64,000 nucleotides of DNA, from assembly GCF_042643245.1 (NCBI RefSeq), contig NZ_JBHRSK010000004.1, positions 1-64,000 on the forward strand. Direction: 5' to 3'. Shown one piece after another: positions 43,090-52,864 of the stretch (positions within the stretch are counted from its first letter, which is position 1; the number at the start of each line of letters is the position of its first letter). The stretch is from Acidimangrovimonas pyrenivorans (GTDB lineage: Bacteria > Pseudomonadota > Alphaproteobacteria > Rhodobacterales > Rhodobacteraceae). The position numbers and the translations under genes are program-made. The notes under the pieces were generated by a model, which saw nothing but the letters and a program-made list of their open reading frames with translations, was not told the origin of the DNA and ran no database searches.

Positions 43090-45603
43090 ATGTCCAGCAC
43101 CCCCACCGCCAAGCTGCCCCTGCACAATGTCAAGGTGCTCGATTTCGGCCAGTACATCGCCGGTCCCGCGACGGCGATGATCCTGGGCGATCTGGGCGCC
43201 ACGGTCGTGCATGTCGACCCGCCCGGCGGGACGATGTGGAAAAGCCCCGCCAACGCGACCCTCAACCGCAACAAGCTGATCGTCTCGCTCGATCTGAAAT
43301 CCGAGGAGGGGCTGGAGCGCGCGCGCGAGCTGGTCGCCGAAGCCGACATCGTGATCGAGAATTTCCGCCCCGGCAAGATGGCGGCGCTGGGGCTCGATCC
43401 GGCCGAGCTGCGCAAGCAATACCCGGAGCTGATCACCGTCTCGATCCCCGGTTTCGCCTCGGCCGACGAGGAACGCCGCGAGCTGCGCGCCTATGAAAGC
43501 ATCATCGCCGCCAGTTCCGGGGTCTTCACCGACATGGGGCTGAACCGGGTGCTGATGGGCGTCAACCCGTCGTTTTCGCCGCTGCCGCTGGCCTCGGCAT
43601 ATGGCGCGACGATCGCCGCCTCGGCCGCCGTGCTGGCGCTGCAGGCGCGCGAGCGTAACGGCCTGGGCGACCAGATCGAGGTGCCGTTGGCCTCGGCGGT
43701 GATGGAGGGGCTGTGCTACAACTCGATCCGGATCGAGAACCTGCCCGACCGCTACCTGACCCAGCGCGAGCGCGAGATCAGCCGGCGCCGGATCGAGGGG
43801 CTGCCGATGAATGTCAGCTACGAGGAGTTGCAGGAACTGCTCGACCCGTTCTACCGCAGCTACCTGTGCAAGGACGGGCGCATGTTCTACGTCGTCTGTC
43901 CCAGCCACAAGAACCACGCCCGGCGCTGCCTGCAGACGTTGGGCATCTACGACGAGCTGGTCGCCGAGGGGCTGAGCGAGGAGGACGACACCTACAAGCC
44001 GACCTCGGAATGGTCGTCCGACGTCTCGCTCGGGGTCTACCCGCTGCCGAAATTCTGGGCCGACAAGATCGCGGCGCGGATGAAGGAGGTGTTCCTCACC
44101 CGCACCGCCAAGGAATGGGAACGGATCTTCGGCCGCAACAAGTTCCCCGGCGCGCCGCAACGCTGGCTGCAGGAATGGATCAACGACGACCATGCCGAGA
44201 CCTCGGGGCTGATGATCGATGTCGAGGACCCGGAATTCGGCACCATGATCCAGCCCGGCCCGGTCGCCTGGCTCGAGGAAAGCGGCGAGGCGGCGCTGTC
44301 GCCGACACCGCGCCGCTGGGTCGATTACAGCACCGCCCTGCACGCCTTCAAGCGCATCCGGACCAAGCTGCCCCGGGTCGCCGACCCCGCCGACCGCTCC
44401 GGCTGGCTGGAGGGGGTGCGCATCCTCGATCTGTGCAACGTCATCGCCGGGCCGCATTCGGTCAGCTACCTGACCCGCTTCGGCGCCGAGGTGATCAAGC
44501 TCGACCCGGCCTCGCCCCGATACGACGCCTGGAACACGGTCATCTTCGGCCTGTCGCATATGCGCGGCAAACGCTCGGCCCTGATCGAGATGACCACGCC
44601 GGAGGGGCGCGAGGCCTTCGACGAGCTGGTGCGTTCCGTCGACGTCATCGTCTGGAACGCGCCCGACAACCAGATCCGGGCGATGGGCCTCGATGCCGAC
44701 AGCCTGGCGCGGATCAACCCCGACGCGGTGTTCTGCAAGCTCGACTGCTTCTCGGGGGTGCGGCGCGGGCCGCGCACCGATTACGTCGGCTACGACGACG
44801 TCGTGCAGGCGACGACAGGGATCATGCTGCGCTTCGGCGGCTCGATGAGCGAGCCCGAGGAGCACGCCCATGTCGGCACCATCGACGTCATGTGCGGCTT
44901 TGCCGGAACCGTCGCCATCGGTGCGGCGCTCTACCAGCAGCTCAAGGTCGGCGTCACCGGCCGGGCGCGCACCTCGCTTTGCGCCAATTCCGGGCTGCTG
45001 CAGGTGCCGTTCTGCTACGACTATACCGGCCGCGGCCTGTTCGACGAACCCTCGGGGCGCCACGTCAACGGTTACGACGCGCTGACGCGGTTCTACTACA
45101 CCGCCTCGGGCGACTGGCTGCTGCTCTCGGCCTACGAGGGCGACGTCGAGAAGCTGGCGGCGGTGCCCGAATTTGCCGGCTTCGCGGAAGTGCCGCGGGA
45201 AGAGCGCGAGGCCTTCCTGTCCGAGATATTCGCCAACGACACCTCGGACTACTGGATCGGGACGCTGCGCGGCCACGACATCGCCGCCGCGGTCTGCGAC
45301 AATATCGACGCGCTGCGGGCGAAACACACGCGCGAGCCGGACGGGACGCCGGGCATCGACCGGGGCAGCTATTCCTTCTCGGTCTGCGCCGATCACCCGT
45401 CGGGGCATGTGGTCACGCAGCTCGATTGCATCGGCGTCCGTCCGGCGCGGGGCCGCGTGATCCTGCCGAAGCCGGCCGAGAAATACGGCGCCTCGACGCG
45501 GCAGGTGCTGCGCGAGCTGGGCTATGACGACGCCCGCATCGACGAGATGATCGCGGCTGGCGCGATCAGCGAAAGCTGGTCGCGGGAATACCTGCCGAGC
45601 TAG
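43090..45603 (+). CDS. tandem class III CoA-transferase, DddD candidate
   Basis: The 837-residue protein contains two CaiB/formyl-CoA-transferase domains: residues about 10-425 (VKVLDFGQYIAGPATAMIL) and 440-837 (GVRILDLCNVIAGPHSVSYL). Aligned by eye to formyl-CoA transferase Asp169 (LGDSNSG), the second half keeps the catalytic Asp at 599 (GTIDVMCGFAGT), while the first reads PLASAYGATI with no Asp. Length, fusion and a single Asp in the second half match DddD, the DMSP CoA-transferase/lyase that yields dimethyl sulfide and 3-hydroxypropionyl-CoA; its reported nucleophile is Asp602. A fused transferase for carnitine or another betaine is the main alternative. Its stop overlaps the stop of the convergent LysR gene. 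Confidence 0.8.
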   Translation: MSSTPTAKLPLHNVKVLDFGQYIAGPATAMILGDLGATVVHVDPPGGTMWKSPANATLNRNKLIVSLDLKSEEGLERARELVAEADIVIENFRPGKMAALGLDPAELRKQYPELITVSIPGFASADEERRELRAYESIIAASSGVFTDMGLNRVLMGVNPSFSPLPLASAYGATIAASAAVLALQARERNGLGDQIEVPLASAVMEGLCYNSIRIENLPDRYLTQREREISRRRIEGLPMNVSYEELQELLDPFYRSYLCKDGRMFYVVCPSHKNHARRCLQTLGIYDELVAEGLSEEDDTYKPTSEWSSDVSLGVYPLPKFWADKIAARMKEVFLTRTAKEWERIFGRNKFPGAPQRWLQEWINDDHAETSGLMIDVEDPEFGTMIQPGPVAWLEESGEAALSPTPRRWVDYSTALHAFKRIRTKLPRVADPADRSGWLEGVRILDLCNVIAGPHSVSYLTRFGAEVIKLDPASPRYDAWNTVIFGLSHMRGKRSALIEMTTPEGREAFDELVRSVDVIVWNAPDNQIRAMGLDADSLARINPDAVFCKLDCFSGVRRGPRTDYVGYDDVVQATTGIMLRFGGSMSEPEEHAHVGTIDVMCGFAGTVAIGAALYQQLKVGVTGRARTSLCANSGLLQVPFCYDYTGRGLFDEPSGRHVNGYDALTRFYYTASGDWLLLSAYEGDVEKLAAVPEFAGFAEVPREEREAFLSEIFANDTSDYWIGTLRGHDIAAAVCDNIDALRAKHTREPDGTPGIDRGSYSFSVCADHPSGHVVTQLDCIGVRPARGRVILPKPAEKYGASTRQVLRELGYDDARIDEMIAAGAISESWSREYLPS

Positions 45604-46517
45604 CGCCCCCAGACGTCGTCGATCGCCTTCAGCGCCGCGGCGACGACCGGGTCCTCGGCGCGGGCGGCGAGGCAGAGGAAGCTCAGCTCGGTTTCCAGCG
45701 GCGGGTGATCGAGCATCACCACCGTGCCCGACTGCGCCTCGTGCAGGGCGATCGACTCGCGGCACAGGCTGAGCCCGACGCCGGTGCGCGCCATCGCCAG
45801 CATCGAGGATTCCTGGTCGACCTGCGCGACCACGTTCTGTTCCACCCCGCAGGCGGCGAAACGCCGGGCCAGCAGGCGGTTATGCACCGAGCTTGGCGGC
45901 GTGCCGACCCAGGGCAGGCGGGCAAGCTCGGCCCAGTCCATGTGGCGCGCCTTCTGCGCCAGCGCGGGCGGGGCGACGACGCGGTAGCCCAGCCGCGACA
46001 GCGGCCGGAGGTGATAGCGGCTTTCCGCGCCCTCGGGCAGATCGCCCAGGTAGAAGCCGACATCGAGCGCCCCGCGCGTGATCTGGTCGAGCACCTCGCC
46101 GCTGACGCCGTGGCGCAGCGAGGTCGACACCCCCGGCGCGGTTTCCAGCAGTCGTTGCAGCAGCGCGCCGAGGCGGGTGAATTCCGGGTCGATGATGGTG
46201 CCGATGCTCAGCTTGCCGCGCAGCTGGCTGCGCATCGTCCGCAAGAGCTGGTTGAAATCCTCGACCGAGGCCAGCACCAGCTCGGCCTTGACCGCCAACA
46301 TCGCGCCGTCGGCGGTCAGGTCCATGCCGGTGGCGCTGCGGCGGAACAGGGTCAGGTCGGTCAGCTCGGACAGCTTGCGCAGCTGGATGCTCAGCGCCGG
46401 CTGGGTGAGGTGCAGCAGCTCCGCCGCCCGCGTCACGTTGCCCTCGCGCGCGACGGCGACCAGGGCCCGCAGCAGCCGCAGGTCGTGGACCGCAAGGTTT
46501 TCGACCCCGCCGCTCAT
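45600..46517 (-). CDS. LysR-type regulator next to the CoA-transferase
   Basis: This 305-residue LysR regulator is read from ATG 46517; a GTG about 20 codons upstream with GGGAG before it is an alternative start. Helix-turn-helix: NVTRAAELLHLTQPALSIQL. Effector domain from about residue 95 (GKLSIGTIIDPEFTRLG). It converges on the CoA-transferase gene, the two stop codons sharing bases. LysR proteins (DddR) control dddD operons in marine bacteria, so regulation of the 41402-45603 operon through the repeat at 41279-41297 is plausible. Confidence 0.87.
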   Translation of the reverse strand: MSGGVENLAVHDLRLLRALVAVAREGNVTRAAELLHLTQPALSIQLRKLSELTDLTLFRRSATGMDLTADGAMLAVKAELVLASVEDFNQLLRTMRSQLRGKLSIGTIIDPEFTRLGALLQRLLETAPGVSTSLRHGVSGEVLDQITRGALDVGFYLGDLPEGAESRYHLRPLSRLGYRVVAPPALAQKARHMDWAELARLPWVGTPPSSVHNRLLARRFAACGVEQNVVAQVDQESSMLAMARTGVGLSLCRESIALHEAQSGTVVMLDHPPLETELSFLCLAARAEDPVVAAALKAIDDVWGR

Positions 46518-46678
46518 GGGCGCAGGCCCCGCACCGGCCGCGACGGATGGGGCTGGGCCGCGATTTCCGAATTTCCGCACATGAGGAACTCCCTGTTCCC
46601 GCTTTAGGAGCGCAGGAGGGATTCGGCCAGCCCGTGCTTCGTGCGCTGCGCCGGAGGGACGGGGCGGCGCGCGGGTCT

Positions 46679-47344
46679 CTAGGCGATCCCGCGGCAGAAG
46701 ATCTCGATCGCCCGGTCGCGGCGGGCGGCGCGGGCGTTCCGGCGGTCGGAGGCCGGCCGGGTCGGGTCGAGCAGCGCGGCGACGGGGTTCTCGCACACCA
46801 TGTCGCGCAGGATCTCGGCCGCCAGCGGGATGTCGTCGAGCGCCAACGCGCCGCGGTCGACCTCGCGTCTCAGTTCCTCCTCGATCCGCCCGGACAGTTC
46901 GCTGAAGCCGTTGTCGAGCAGGTGCCGGGCCAGCGCCGGCTGGCGCCGGGTCTCGGCGATGGCGGCACGGAGAATCTCCAGCGACCGGTCCTCGATCCCC
47001 GGCGCCCAGTGCATGGTCAGGATGATCCGCAGCCGCTCGGGCAGCGGCAGTGCCGCCTCGTCCGGTGCGAGCGGCCGGAACACCGAGGCCAGCATCCGCC
47101 GCAGGCAGGCGCCGATCAGCTCCTCGCGGCTGGCGAACAGCTCGTAAACGGTGCGCTTCGACATGCCGGCGGCGCGGGCGATGGCGCTCATGCTGATCCG
47201 GTCGACGCCCTGATCGGCCAGGAGCGCCTCGGTCGCGTCGAGCACCCGCGCGATCCGGGTGTCGGGATCGAGCTGGACCGGCCGGCCGCGACGGCGGCAG
47301 GGCACTTCGGCCCCCTCCGGGGGCGGCGAATGCGGATCGGTCAT
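46679..47344 (-). CDS. TetR-family repressor of the RND efflux operon
   Basis: This 221-residue TetR-type protein has helix-turn-helix GVDRISMSAIARAAGMSKRT followed by VYELFASREELI (residues about 45-80), after an Arg-rich leader CRRRGRPVQLDPDTR. It is divergent from the MFP-RND pair across 170 bases with a palindrome at 47415-47428, the standard AcrR-like arrangement. Inducers are unknown. Confidence 0.85.
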   Translation of the reverse strand: MTDPHSPPPEGAEVPCRRRGRPVQLDPDTRIARVLDATEALLADQGVDRISMSAIARAAGMSKRTVYELFASREELIGACLRRMLASVFRPLAPDEAALPLPERLRIILTMHWAPGIEDRSLEILRAAIAETRRQPALARHLLDNGFSELSGRIEEELRREVDRGALALDDIPLAAEILRDMVCENPVAALLDPTRPASDRRNARAARRDRAIEIFCRGIA

Positions 47345-47414
47345 GCGCGTCTCCCTCCTCGCGCTCGGCGCGCGTCTCTACGCGCCTCGCCTTACAGCAT
47401 TTCGCCGCTTTACA

Positions 47415-47428
47415 AAACCCACTGGTTT
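47415..47428. promoter_or_regulatory. palindrome between tetR and RND operon
   Basis: AAACC-CACT-GGTTT at 47415-47428 is an inverted repeat in the AT-richer part of the divergent region and a likely TetR operator. Confidence 0.45.
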
Positions 47429-47514
47429 CCTTAATTCGGCAGCAGGCCGCCAATATGCGGCCGCGATTCCCGTGCCGCCCTCCGTCACCGCGGACTTGTC
47501 AGGAGTGCCCGACC

Positions 47515-48702
47515 ATGCCGGCCCCAGCAATTTCCCTACGCAATCTCGTCCGTGCGGCCGCGCTGGCGCTGGGCGCAGCCAGCGCCGTTGCCGTCACGGG
47601 GGCGTCGGCGCAGCAGGCCGGGCGTCCGCCCGCCGCCGTCACCGTGGTGACGCTGAAACAGGCCTCGGTGACGCTGACCTCGGCGCTGCCCGGCCGGGTG
47701 GCGGCCTCGGCGGTGGCCGAGGTCCGGCCGCAGGTCAACGGCATCGTCACCGAGCGGTTGTTCAAGGAGGGCAGTCCGGTGCAGGAGGGCCAGCCACTCT
47801 ACCGGATCGACGACGCGACTTATCAGGCGCAGGTGGCGGCGGCCGAGGCCAGCGTCGCCCAGGCCAGGGCGCAGCTGCGCCAGGCCCAGTCCGAGGCCGA
47901 CCGGCAGAAGACCCTGATGGGACGCAGCGTGGTCAGCCAGCAGAACCTCGATGACGCGCTGGTCGCGCGCGACGTCGCCGCGGCGGCGGTGCAGGTGGCC
48001 GAGGCCAACCTGCGCAAGGCCAAGATCGACCTCGACCACACCACGATCCGGGCCCAGCTCTCGGGCACCATCGGCCTGAGCCAGACCACCAAGGGCGCGC
48101 TGGTGACCTCGGGCCAGGCGACGGCGCTGGCGGTGATCCGCACCCTCGATCCGGTCTATGTCGACGTCACCCAGTCCGCCGCCGACCTCGTGCGCTGGCG
48201 CCGCAACCTGGCCGCGGGCACCGCCGGGGCGGGCGACATGGCCACCGCGCCGGTGACGCTCAAGCTGGCCGATGGCACGGTCTATGCCGAGAAGGGTCAC
48301 CTGTCGGCGGCCGAGCCCCATGTCGACGAACTGACCGGCGTCGTCGTGCTGCGGCTGGAATTTCCCAATCCCGACGGGCTGTTGCTGCCCGGAATGTATG
48401 TGCAGGTCGAGATGCCGCAGGGCCGGGCCGAGAATGTCGTGCTGGTGCCGCAGGAGGCCGTCAGTCGCGACCGGCGCGGCGAGCCGGTGGCGATGGTGGT
48501 CACTGCCGAAAACAAGGTCGAACAGCGCCAGCTGCACGTGCTGCGCGACAGCGGCGCGAACTGGGTGGTCGATGCGGGCGTCAAGCCCGGCGACCGGGTG
48601 ATCGTCGCCGGGCTGCAGAAGATCGCGCCGGGCGCCACGGTGAAACCCGAGGAACGCAAGGCCGCCGACACCACCGGGGCCGCGGCCCCGTCCGGCAACT
48701 GA
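47515..48702 (+). CDS. RND efflux periplasmic adaptor (AcrA/HlyD family)
   Basis: This 395-residue adaptor is read from ATG 47515, preceded by AGGAG. An export signal (LVRAAALALGAASAVAVTGASA) is followed by the lipoyl halves VAEVRPQVNGIVTERLF and GTIGLSQTTKGALVTSG flanking an alpha-hairpin (ASVAQARAQLRQAQSEAD), then the beta-barrel with VYAEKGHLSAAEPHVDELTG. It links the inner-membrane pump encoded 22 bases downstream to an outer-membrane channel. No Cys lipobox is visible. Confidence 0.92.
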   Translation: MPAPAISLRNLVRAAALALGAASAVAVTGASAQQAGRPPAAVTVVTLKQASVTLTSALPGRVAASAVAEVRPQVNGIVTERLFKEGSPVQEGQPLYRIDDATYQAQVAAAEASVAQARAQLRQAQSEADRQKTLMGRSVVSQQNLDDALVARDVAAAAVQVAEANLRKAKIDLDHTTIRAQLSGTIGLSQTTKGALVTSGQATALAVIRTLDPVYVDVTQSAADLVRWRRNLAAGTAGAGDMATAPVTLKLADGTVYAEKGHLSAAEPHVDELTGVVVLRLEFPNPDGLLLPGMYVQVEMPQGRAENVVLVPQEAVSRDRRGEPVAMVVTAENKVEQRQLHVLRDSGANWVVDAGVKPGDRVIVAGLQKIAPGATVKPEERKAADTTGAAAPSGN

Positions 48703-48724
48703 TCGAGCCGCGGGGAGCACGCGC

Positions 48725-51700
48725 ATGGCACGTTTCTTCATCGACCGGCCGGTCTTTGCCTGGGTGATCTCGATCCTGATCATGGGGATCGGGCTGTTGT
48801 CGATCTCGACCCTGCCGGTTGCGCAATATCCGCAGATCGCGCCGCCGGCGGTGCGCGTCACCGCCAGCTATCCCGGCGCCTCGGCCGAGACCGTCGCCAA
48901 CACCGTCACCCAGGTCATCGAACAGCAGATGACCGGGCTCGACGGGCTGCGCTACATGAGCTCCAGCTCGACCTCGGCCGGGCGGGCGACCGTGACCCTG
49001 ACCTTCGACACCGGCACCGACCCCGACATCGCCCAGGTCCAGGTCCAGAACAAGCTCGCCGGGGCGACGGCGCTGCTGCCCGAGGCGGTCCAGCGCCAGG
49101 GCGTGCGGGTCGAGAAGACCTCGTCCGGCTTCCTGATGGTCGTCGCGCTGATCTCGGACAATCCCGACCTGACCCAGGTCGACCTGTCGGATTACATGAA
49201 GACCCACATGTCCGACACGCTCAGCCGGGTGAAGGGCGTCGGCGGCGTCCAGGCCTTCGGCGCCCAATACGCGATGCGGATCTGGCTCGACCCGTCCAAG
49301 CTGGCGGCCTACCAGTTGACCCCCTCCGACGTGGTCGCCGCCGTCTCGGCCCAGAACGCCCAGATCTCGGCCGGGTCCTTCGGCAGCCTGCCGACTGTCA
49401 AGGGCCAGCAGCTCAACGCCACCATCACCGCGCAGTCGCTCTTGCGCACGCCGCAGGATTTCGAGCAGATCGTGCTGCGGGCCGAGACCGATGGCGGCCT
49501 GGTCCGGCTCAAGGACGTCGCCAAGGTCGAGATCGGGGCCGAGAACTACTCGACCATCGCCCGCTTCAACGGCAAGCCGGCGGCCGGCCTGGCGATCCAG
49601 CTCGCCTCGGGCGCCAACGCGCTCGACACCGCGACGCGGGTGCGGGCGCAGGTCGAGGAGATGGCGCAGTATTTCCCCGAGGGCGTGCATTACGTCGTGC
49701 CCTACGACACCACGCCCTTCGTCCGCATTTCGATCGAGGAGGTGGTGCGGACCTTGGTCGAGGCGATCGGCCTCGTCTTCCTCGTCATGCTGCTGTTCCT
49801 GCAGAACTTCCGCGCCACGCTGATCCCGACGCTGGCGGTGCCGGTGGTGCTGCTCGGCACGTTCGGCATCCTCGCCGTCGCCGGCTTCACCATCAACACG
49901 CTGACCATGCTGGCGATGGTGCTGGCGATCGGCCTGCTCGTCGATGACGCCATCGTGGTCGTGGAGAACGTCGAGCGGATCATGGAGGAGGAGGGCCTGC
50001 CGCCGCGCGAGGCGACGCGCAAGTCGATGGGGCAGATCACCGGCGCGCTGATCGGCGTGGCGCTGGTGCTTTCGGCGGTCTTCGTGCCGATGGCCTTCTT
50101 CGGCGGCTCGACCGGGGTGATCTACCAGCAGTTCTCGATCACCATCGTCTCGGCGATGCTGCTCTCGGTCGTCGTCGCGCTGACCCTGACGCCGGCGCTT
50201 TGTGCCACGCTCCTGCGCCGCAAGGACGCCCATCACAGCCGCCGCGGCGTCTTCGGCTGGTTCAACCGCGGCTTCGGCGGGCTGACCAGGGGCTATGGCG
50301 CCACCGTCGGCTATGTCATCAAGCGGCCGTTGCGGGTCGGGGTGATCTATCTCGCGCTCGGCCTCGGCATGGGCTGGATGTTCGTCCAGACCCCGACCGG
50401 CTTTCTGCCCGACGAGGATCAGGGCGTGCTGATGACGCTGATCCAGGCCCCGACCGGCGCCACCGCCGAGCGGACGCTGAAGGTGGTGCAGCAGGTCGAG
50501 GGCTATTTCAACAGCGCCGAGAAGGACAATGTCGAGTCGGTCTTCGGCGTCGTCGGCTTCAGCTTCGCCGGGCAGGGCCAGAACATGGGCCTGACCTTCG
50601 TCCGGCTCAAGGACTGGTCCGAGCGGACCCGGCCCGACCAGAACGTCAAGGCCATCGCCGGCCGGGCCTTCGGCGCGCTGAGCCGGATCAAGGACGCGAT
50701 GGTGTTCCCGATCGTGCCGCCGGCGGTGATCTCTCTCGGCAACGTCTCGGGTTTCGACTTCTACCTCCAGGCCCAGGGCGGCCAGAGCCACGAGCAACTC
50801 CTGGCCGCGCGCAACCAACTTCTCGGCATGCTGGCGCAGGACCCGAAAATCGCCTCGGCCCGGCCTTCGGGGCTCGAGGACGCGGCCCAGTTCGACCTCA
50901 ATATCGACTGGCGCCGGGCCGGGGCCTACGGCATCACCCCGAGCCAGGTGGCGAACACGCTGTCGATCGCCTGGGCCGGTTCCTACGTCAACGATTTCAA
51001 CGACAACGGCCGGATCAAGCGGGTCTACGTCCAGGGCGAGCCCTCGGCCCGGGCGGTGCCGTCGGACCTGCAGAAATGGCGCGTCCGCAACGCCTCGGGC
51101 GGCCTCGTCCCGTTCTCGAACTTCACCACGGCGAGCTGGAAATACGGCCCCCAGGGGCTCGACCGCTACAACGGCGTCGCGGCGATGCATATCCAGGGCA
51201 GCCCGGCCTCGGGCGTTTCCTCGGGCGAGGCGATGGCCGAGGTCAAGCGGCTGGCGGCGCAACTGCCCGGCAGCTACCGCGTCGCCTGGACCGGCATCTC
51301 GCTGGAGGAACAGCAATCGGGCGGCAAGGCGCCGCTGCTCTACGGGCTGTCGTTGGCGGCGATCTTCCTCTGCCTCGCGGCACTTTACGAAAGCTGGGCG
51401 ATCCCCTTCGCGGTGATGCTGGCGATGCCGATCGGCGTGCTGGGCGCGCTCCTGGGCGCCTGGCTGGGCGGCTTCGACAACGGCGTCTTCTTCCAGGTCG
51501 GGCTGCTGACCGTGATCGGCCTGACCGGCAAGAACGCGATCCTGATCGTCGAATTCGCCCGCGACCGGATGCAGGCGGGCGAGGGCGTGTTCGAGGCGGT
51601 GCGCGTGGCAGCAGTCCAGCGTTTCCGGCCGATCATCATGACCTCGATGGCGTTCTCGCTGGGCGTGCTGCCGCTGGTGCTGAGCACCGGTGCGGGTTCC

Positions 51701-51829
51701 GGCGGGCGCCGGGCGATCGGCGCCGGGGTGCTGGGCGGCACCATCGCCGCCACGGTGCTGGGGGTGATCTTCGTGCCGCTGTTCTTCGCCACAATCCGCC
51801 GGATCTTCGCCCGCCGCGCCGGCGGCTGA
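48725..51829 (+). CDS. RND multidrug efflux pump (AcrB/HAE1 family)
   Basis: This 1034-residue proton-driven pump starts MARFFIDRPVFAWVISILIM. The proton-relay Asp pair is in LLVDDAIVVVENVER near residues 405-406 (TM4), and the family pattern GLTGKNAILIVEFARD is present in the second half. Large periplasmic loops follow TM1 and TM7. Length is normal for the HAE1 family. No outer-membrane factor gene accompanies it, so a TolC-type channel must be encoded elsewhere. It lies between the CoA-transferase operon and the MmtN operon and may have no link with either. Confidence 0.94.
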   Translation: MARFFIDRPVFAWVISILIMGIGLLSISTLPVAQYPQIAPPAVRVTASYPGASAETVANTVTQVIEQQMTGLDGLRYMSSSSTSAGRATVTLTFDTGTDPDIAQVQVQNKLAGATALLPEAVQRQGVRVEKTSSGFLMVVALISDNPDLTQVDLSDYMKTHMSDTLSRVKGVGGVQAFGAQYAMRIWLDPSKLAAYQLTPSDVVAAVSAQNAQISAGSFGSLPTVKGQQLNATITAQSLLRTPQDFEQIVLRAETDGGLVRLKDVAKVEIGAENYSTIARFNGKPAAGLAIQLASGANALDTATRVRAQVEEMAQYFPEGVHYVVPYDTTPFVRISIEEVVRTLVEAIGLVFLVMLLFLQNFRATLIPTLAVPVVLLGTFGILAVAGFTINTLTMLAMVLAIGLLVDDAIVVVENVERIMEEEGLPPREATRKSMGQITGALIGVALVLSAVFVPMAFFGGSTGVIYQQFSITIVSAMLLSVVVALTLTPALCATLLRRKDAHHSRRGVFGWFNRGFGGLTRGYGATVGYVIKRPLRVGVIYLALGLGMGWMFVQTPTGFLPDEDQGVLMTLIQAPTGATAERTLKVVQQVEGYFNSAEKDNVESVFGVVGFSFAGQGQNMGLTFVRLKDWSERTRPDQNVKAIAGRAFGALSRIKDAMVFPIVPPAVISLGNVSGFDFYLQAQGGQSHEQLLAARNQLLGMLAQDPKIASARPSGLEDAAQFDLNIDWRRAGAYGITPSQVANTLSIAWAGSYVNDFNDNGRIKRVYVQGEPSARAVPSDLQKWRVRNASGGLVPFSNFTTASWKYGPQGLDRYNGVAAMHIQGSPASGVSSGEAMAEVKRLAAQLPGSYRVAWTGISLEEQQSGGKAPLLYGLSLAAIFLCLAALYESWAIPFAVMLAMPIGVLGALLGAWLGGFDNGVFFQVGLLTVIGLTGKNAILIVEFARDRMQAGEGVFEAVRVAAVQRFRPIIMTSMAFSLGVLPLVLSTGAGSGGRRAIGAGVLGGTIAATVLGVIFVPLFFATIRRIFARRAGG

Positions 51830-51869
51830 TGGGCGGCGTTTCGCTGTTCTCCGGCGTCGGGTGGCCGGG

Positions 51870-52793
51870 TCAGCTCTCGACCGGCAGGCCGCGGATGACG
51901 CAGACCTCGTGGTAGAGCGGCGCCTCCGGCTCGGCGTCGATCCGCGCCTGGGCCTCGCAGGCCGAGAGCGGCTTCCTGCCCTCGGGATCGGCGAAGAACT
52001 CGCAGCTGAAATCCGCCTCGAACTCGGTGCCGCGCAGCGCCTTTTCCAGCGCGACGAAGAACGAGATGTCGGTGCCGGCATCCTGGCGCACGACCTGCGA
52101 ATGCAGCTTCTCGGGCTCGTAGCCGTTGGCCTCGAAGAACGAGAACAGGATCGCGCTGCCGACCCGGCTGCCGAAGTTGAGCACCACCTCGGCTTCCGGC
52201 GCGCTGGCCCGCAGCCGGCGCAGCAGCGCCTCGTTCAGCCCCAGCCCGACCGAGTTGAACGGGTAGTCGTCGAACTCGGCCCAGGGGTAGTAATGGGCGA
52301 TGTGATCGTCGCTGCGCTCGTCGGCGCCCTCGGCCAGGTCGGCACGCTGGGCCTCGCGGAAGGCGGCGAGGCGCAGGTCGGTCGGATCGCCGACCTGGGG
52401 CAGGCAACCGACCACGACATCGCTGCGCTTGATCTCGGCCAGCGCCTCGGGCGTGTCGATCAGGCTGACCGAGCCGTGGATGGGGTGGAAGCGGTCGGCC
52501 TCCTGCGGGGCGAGGCTGCGGACATTGCGCGCGGCCAGTTCGGCCAGGCGCGGGTCGAGGTCGCTGCCCGAGACGCTTTCGGCGCCGCAGATATGCAGCA
52601 TGAAGGCGACGTTGGTGCCGGTGCCGATGCCGACCTCGTAGATCCGTCGGCCCCGCAGCCCGGCCCGTTCGAGGCCTTTCTGGAAGGTCTCGGTCCAGGG
52701 GTCTGTCGGGTCGAAGGCGAAGCTGGGGGTTTCCGGGGTCAGGGCGCTGTCGTCCTCGATGCGGTCCGGGCGGGGATCCAGGGGCGCGGTCAT
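51870..52793 (-). CDS. mmtN: methionine S-methyltransferase MmtN-like
   Basis: This 307-residue SAM-dependent methyltransferase starts at ATG 52793 with AGAGGAAG upstream. SAM-binding motif I is YEVGIGTGTNVAFM (residues 52-65), with SDLDPR following. The remaining landmarks match the N-terminal domain of plant methionine S-methyltransferase as I remember it: VGCLPQ (128-133; plant VGCIPQ), FNSVGLGLNEALL (plant FGLGLIARAV), LNFGSRVG (plant FNMGGRPG) and DAGTDISFFVALEK (238-251; plant AADTDISALVEIEK). Bacterial MmtN makes S-methylmethionine from methionine, the first step of one DMSP route. The operon partners, decarboxylase and aminotransferase, supply the next two steps. No signal or membrane segment. 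Confidence 0.82.
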   Translation of the reverse strand: MTAPLDPRPDRIEDDSALTPETPSFAFDPTDPWTETFQKGLERAGLRGRRIYEVGIGTGTNVAFMLHICGAESVSGSDLDPRLAELAARNVRSLAPQEADRFHPIHGSVSLIDTPEALAEIKRSDVVVGCLPQVGDPTDLRLAAFREAQRADLAEGADERSDDHIAHYYPWAEFDDYPFNSVGLGLNEALLRRLRASAPEAEVVLNFGSRVGSAILFSFFEANGYEPEKLHSQVVRQDAGTDISFFVALEKALRGTEFEADFSCEFFADPEGRKPLSACEAQARIDAEPEAPLYHEVCVIRGLPVES

Positions 52794-52864
52794 GTGTCTT
52801 CCTCTTTCTCGGCCGTCAGGCGGGCCTTTGGCGGTCGGGTTTGGTGCGGTCGGATGGGCGGCGG

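Noticed and set aside
43090..45603. A CoA-transferase dead in both halves
   Set aside because: A first alignment to a later motif (MQDAVL in formyl-CoA transferase) suggested loss of both Asp residues. Counting formyl-CoA transferase shows Asp169 lies in LGDSNSG, and the matching Asp599 is present in the second half.
46679..51829. RND efflux operon as part of the DMSP system
   Set aside because: It has its own divergent TetR and operator and belongs to a common multidrug family; only position links it to its neighbours.
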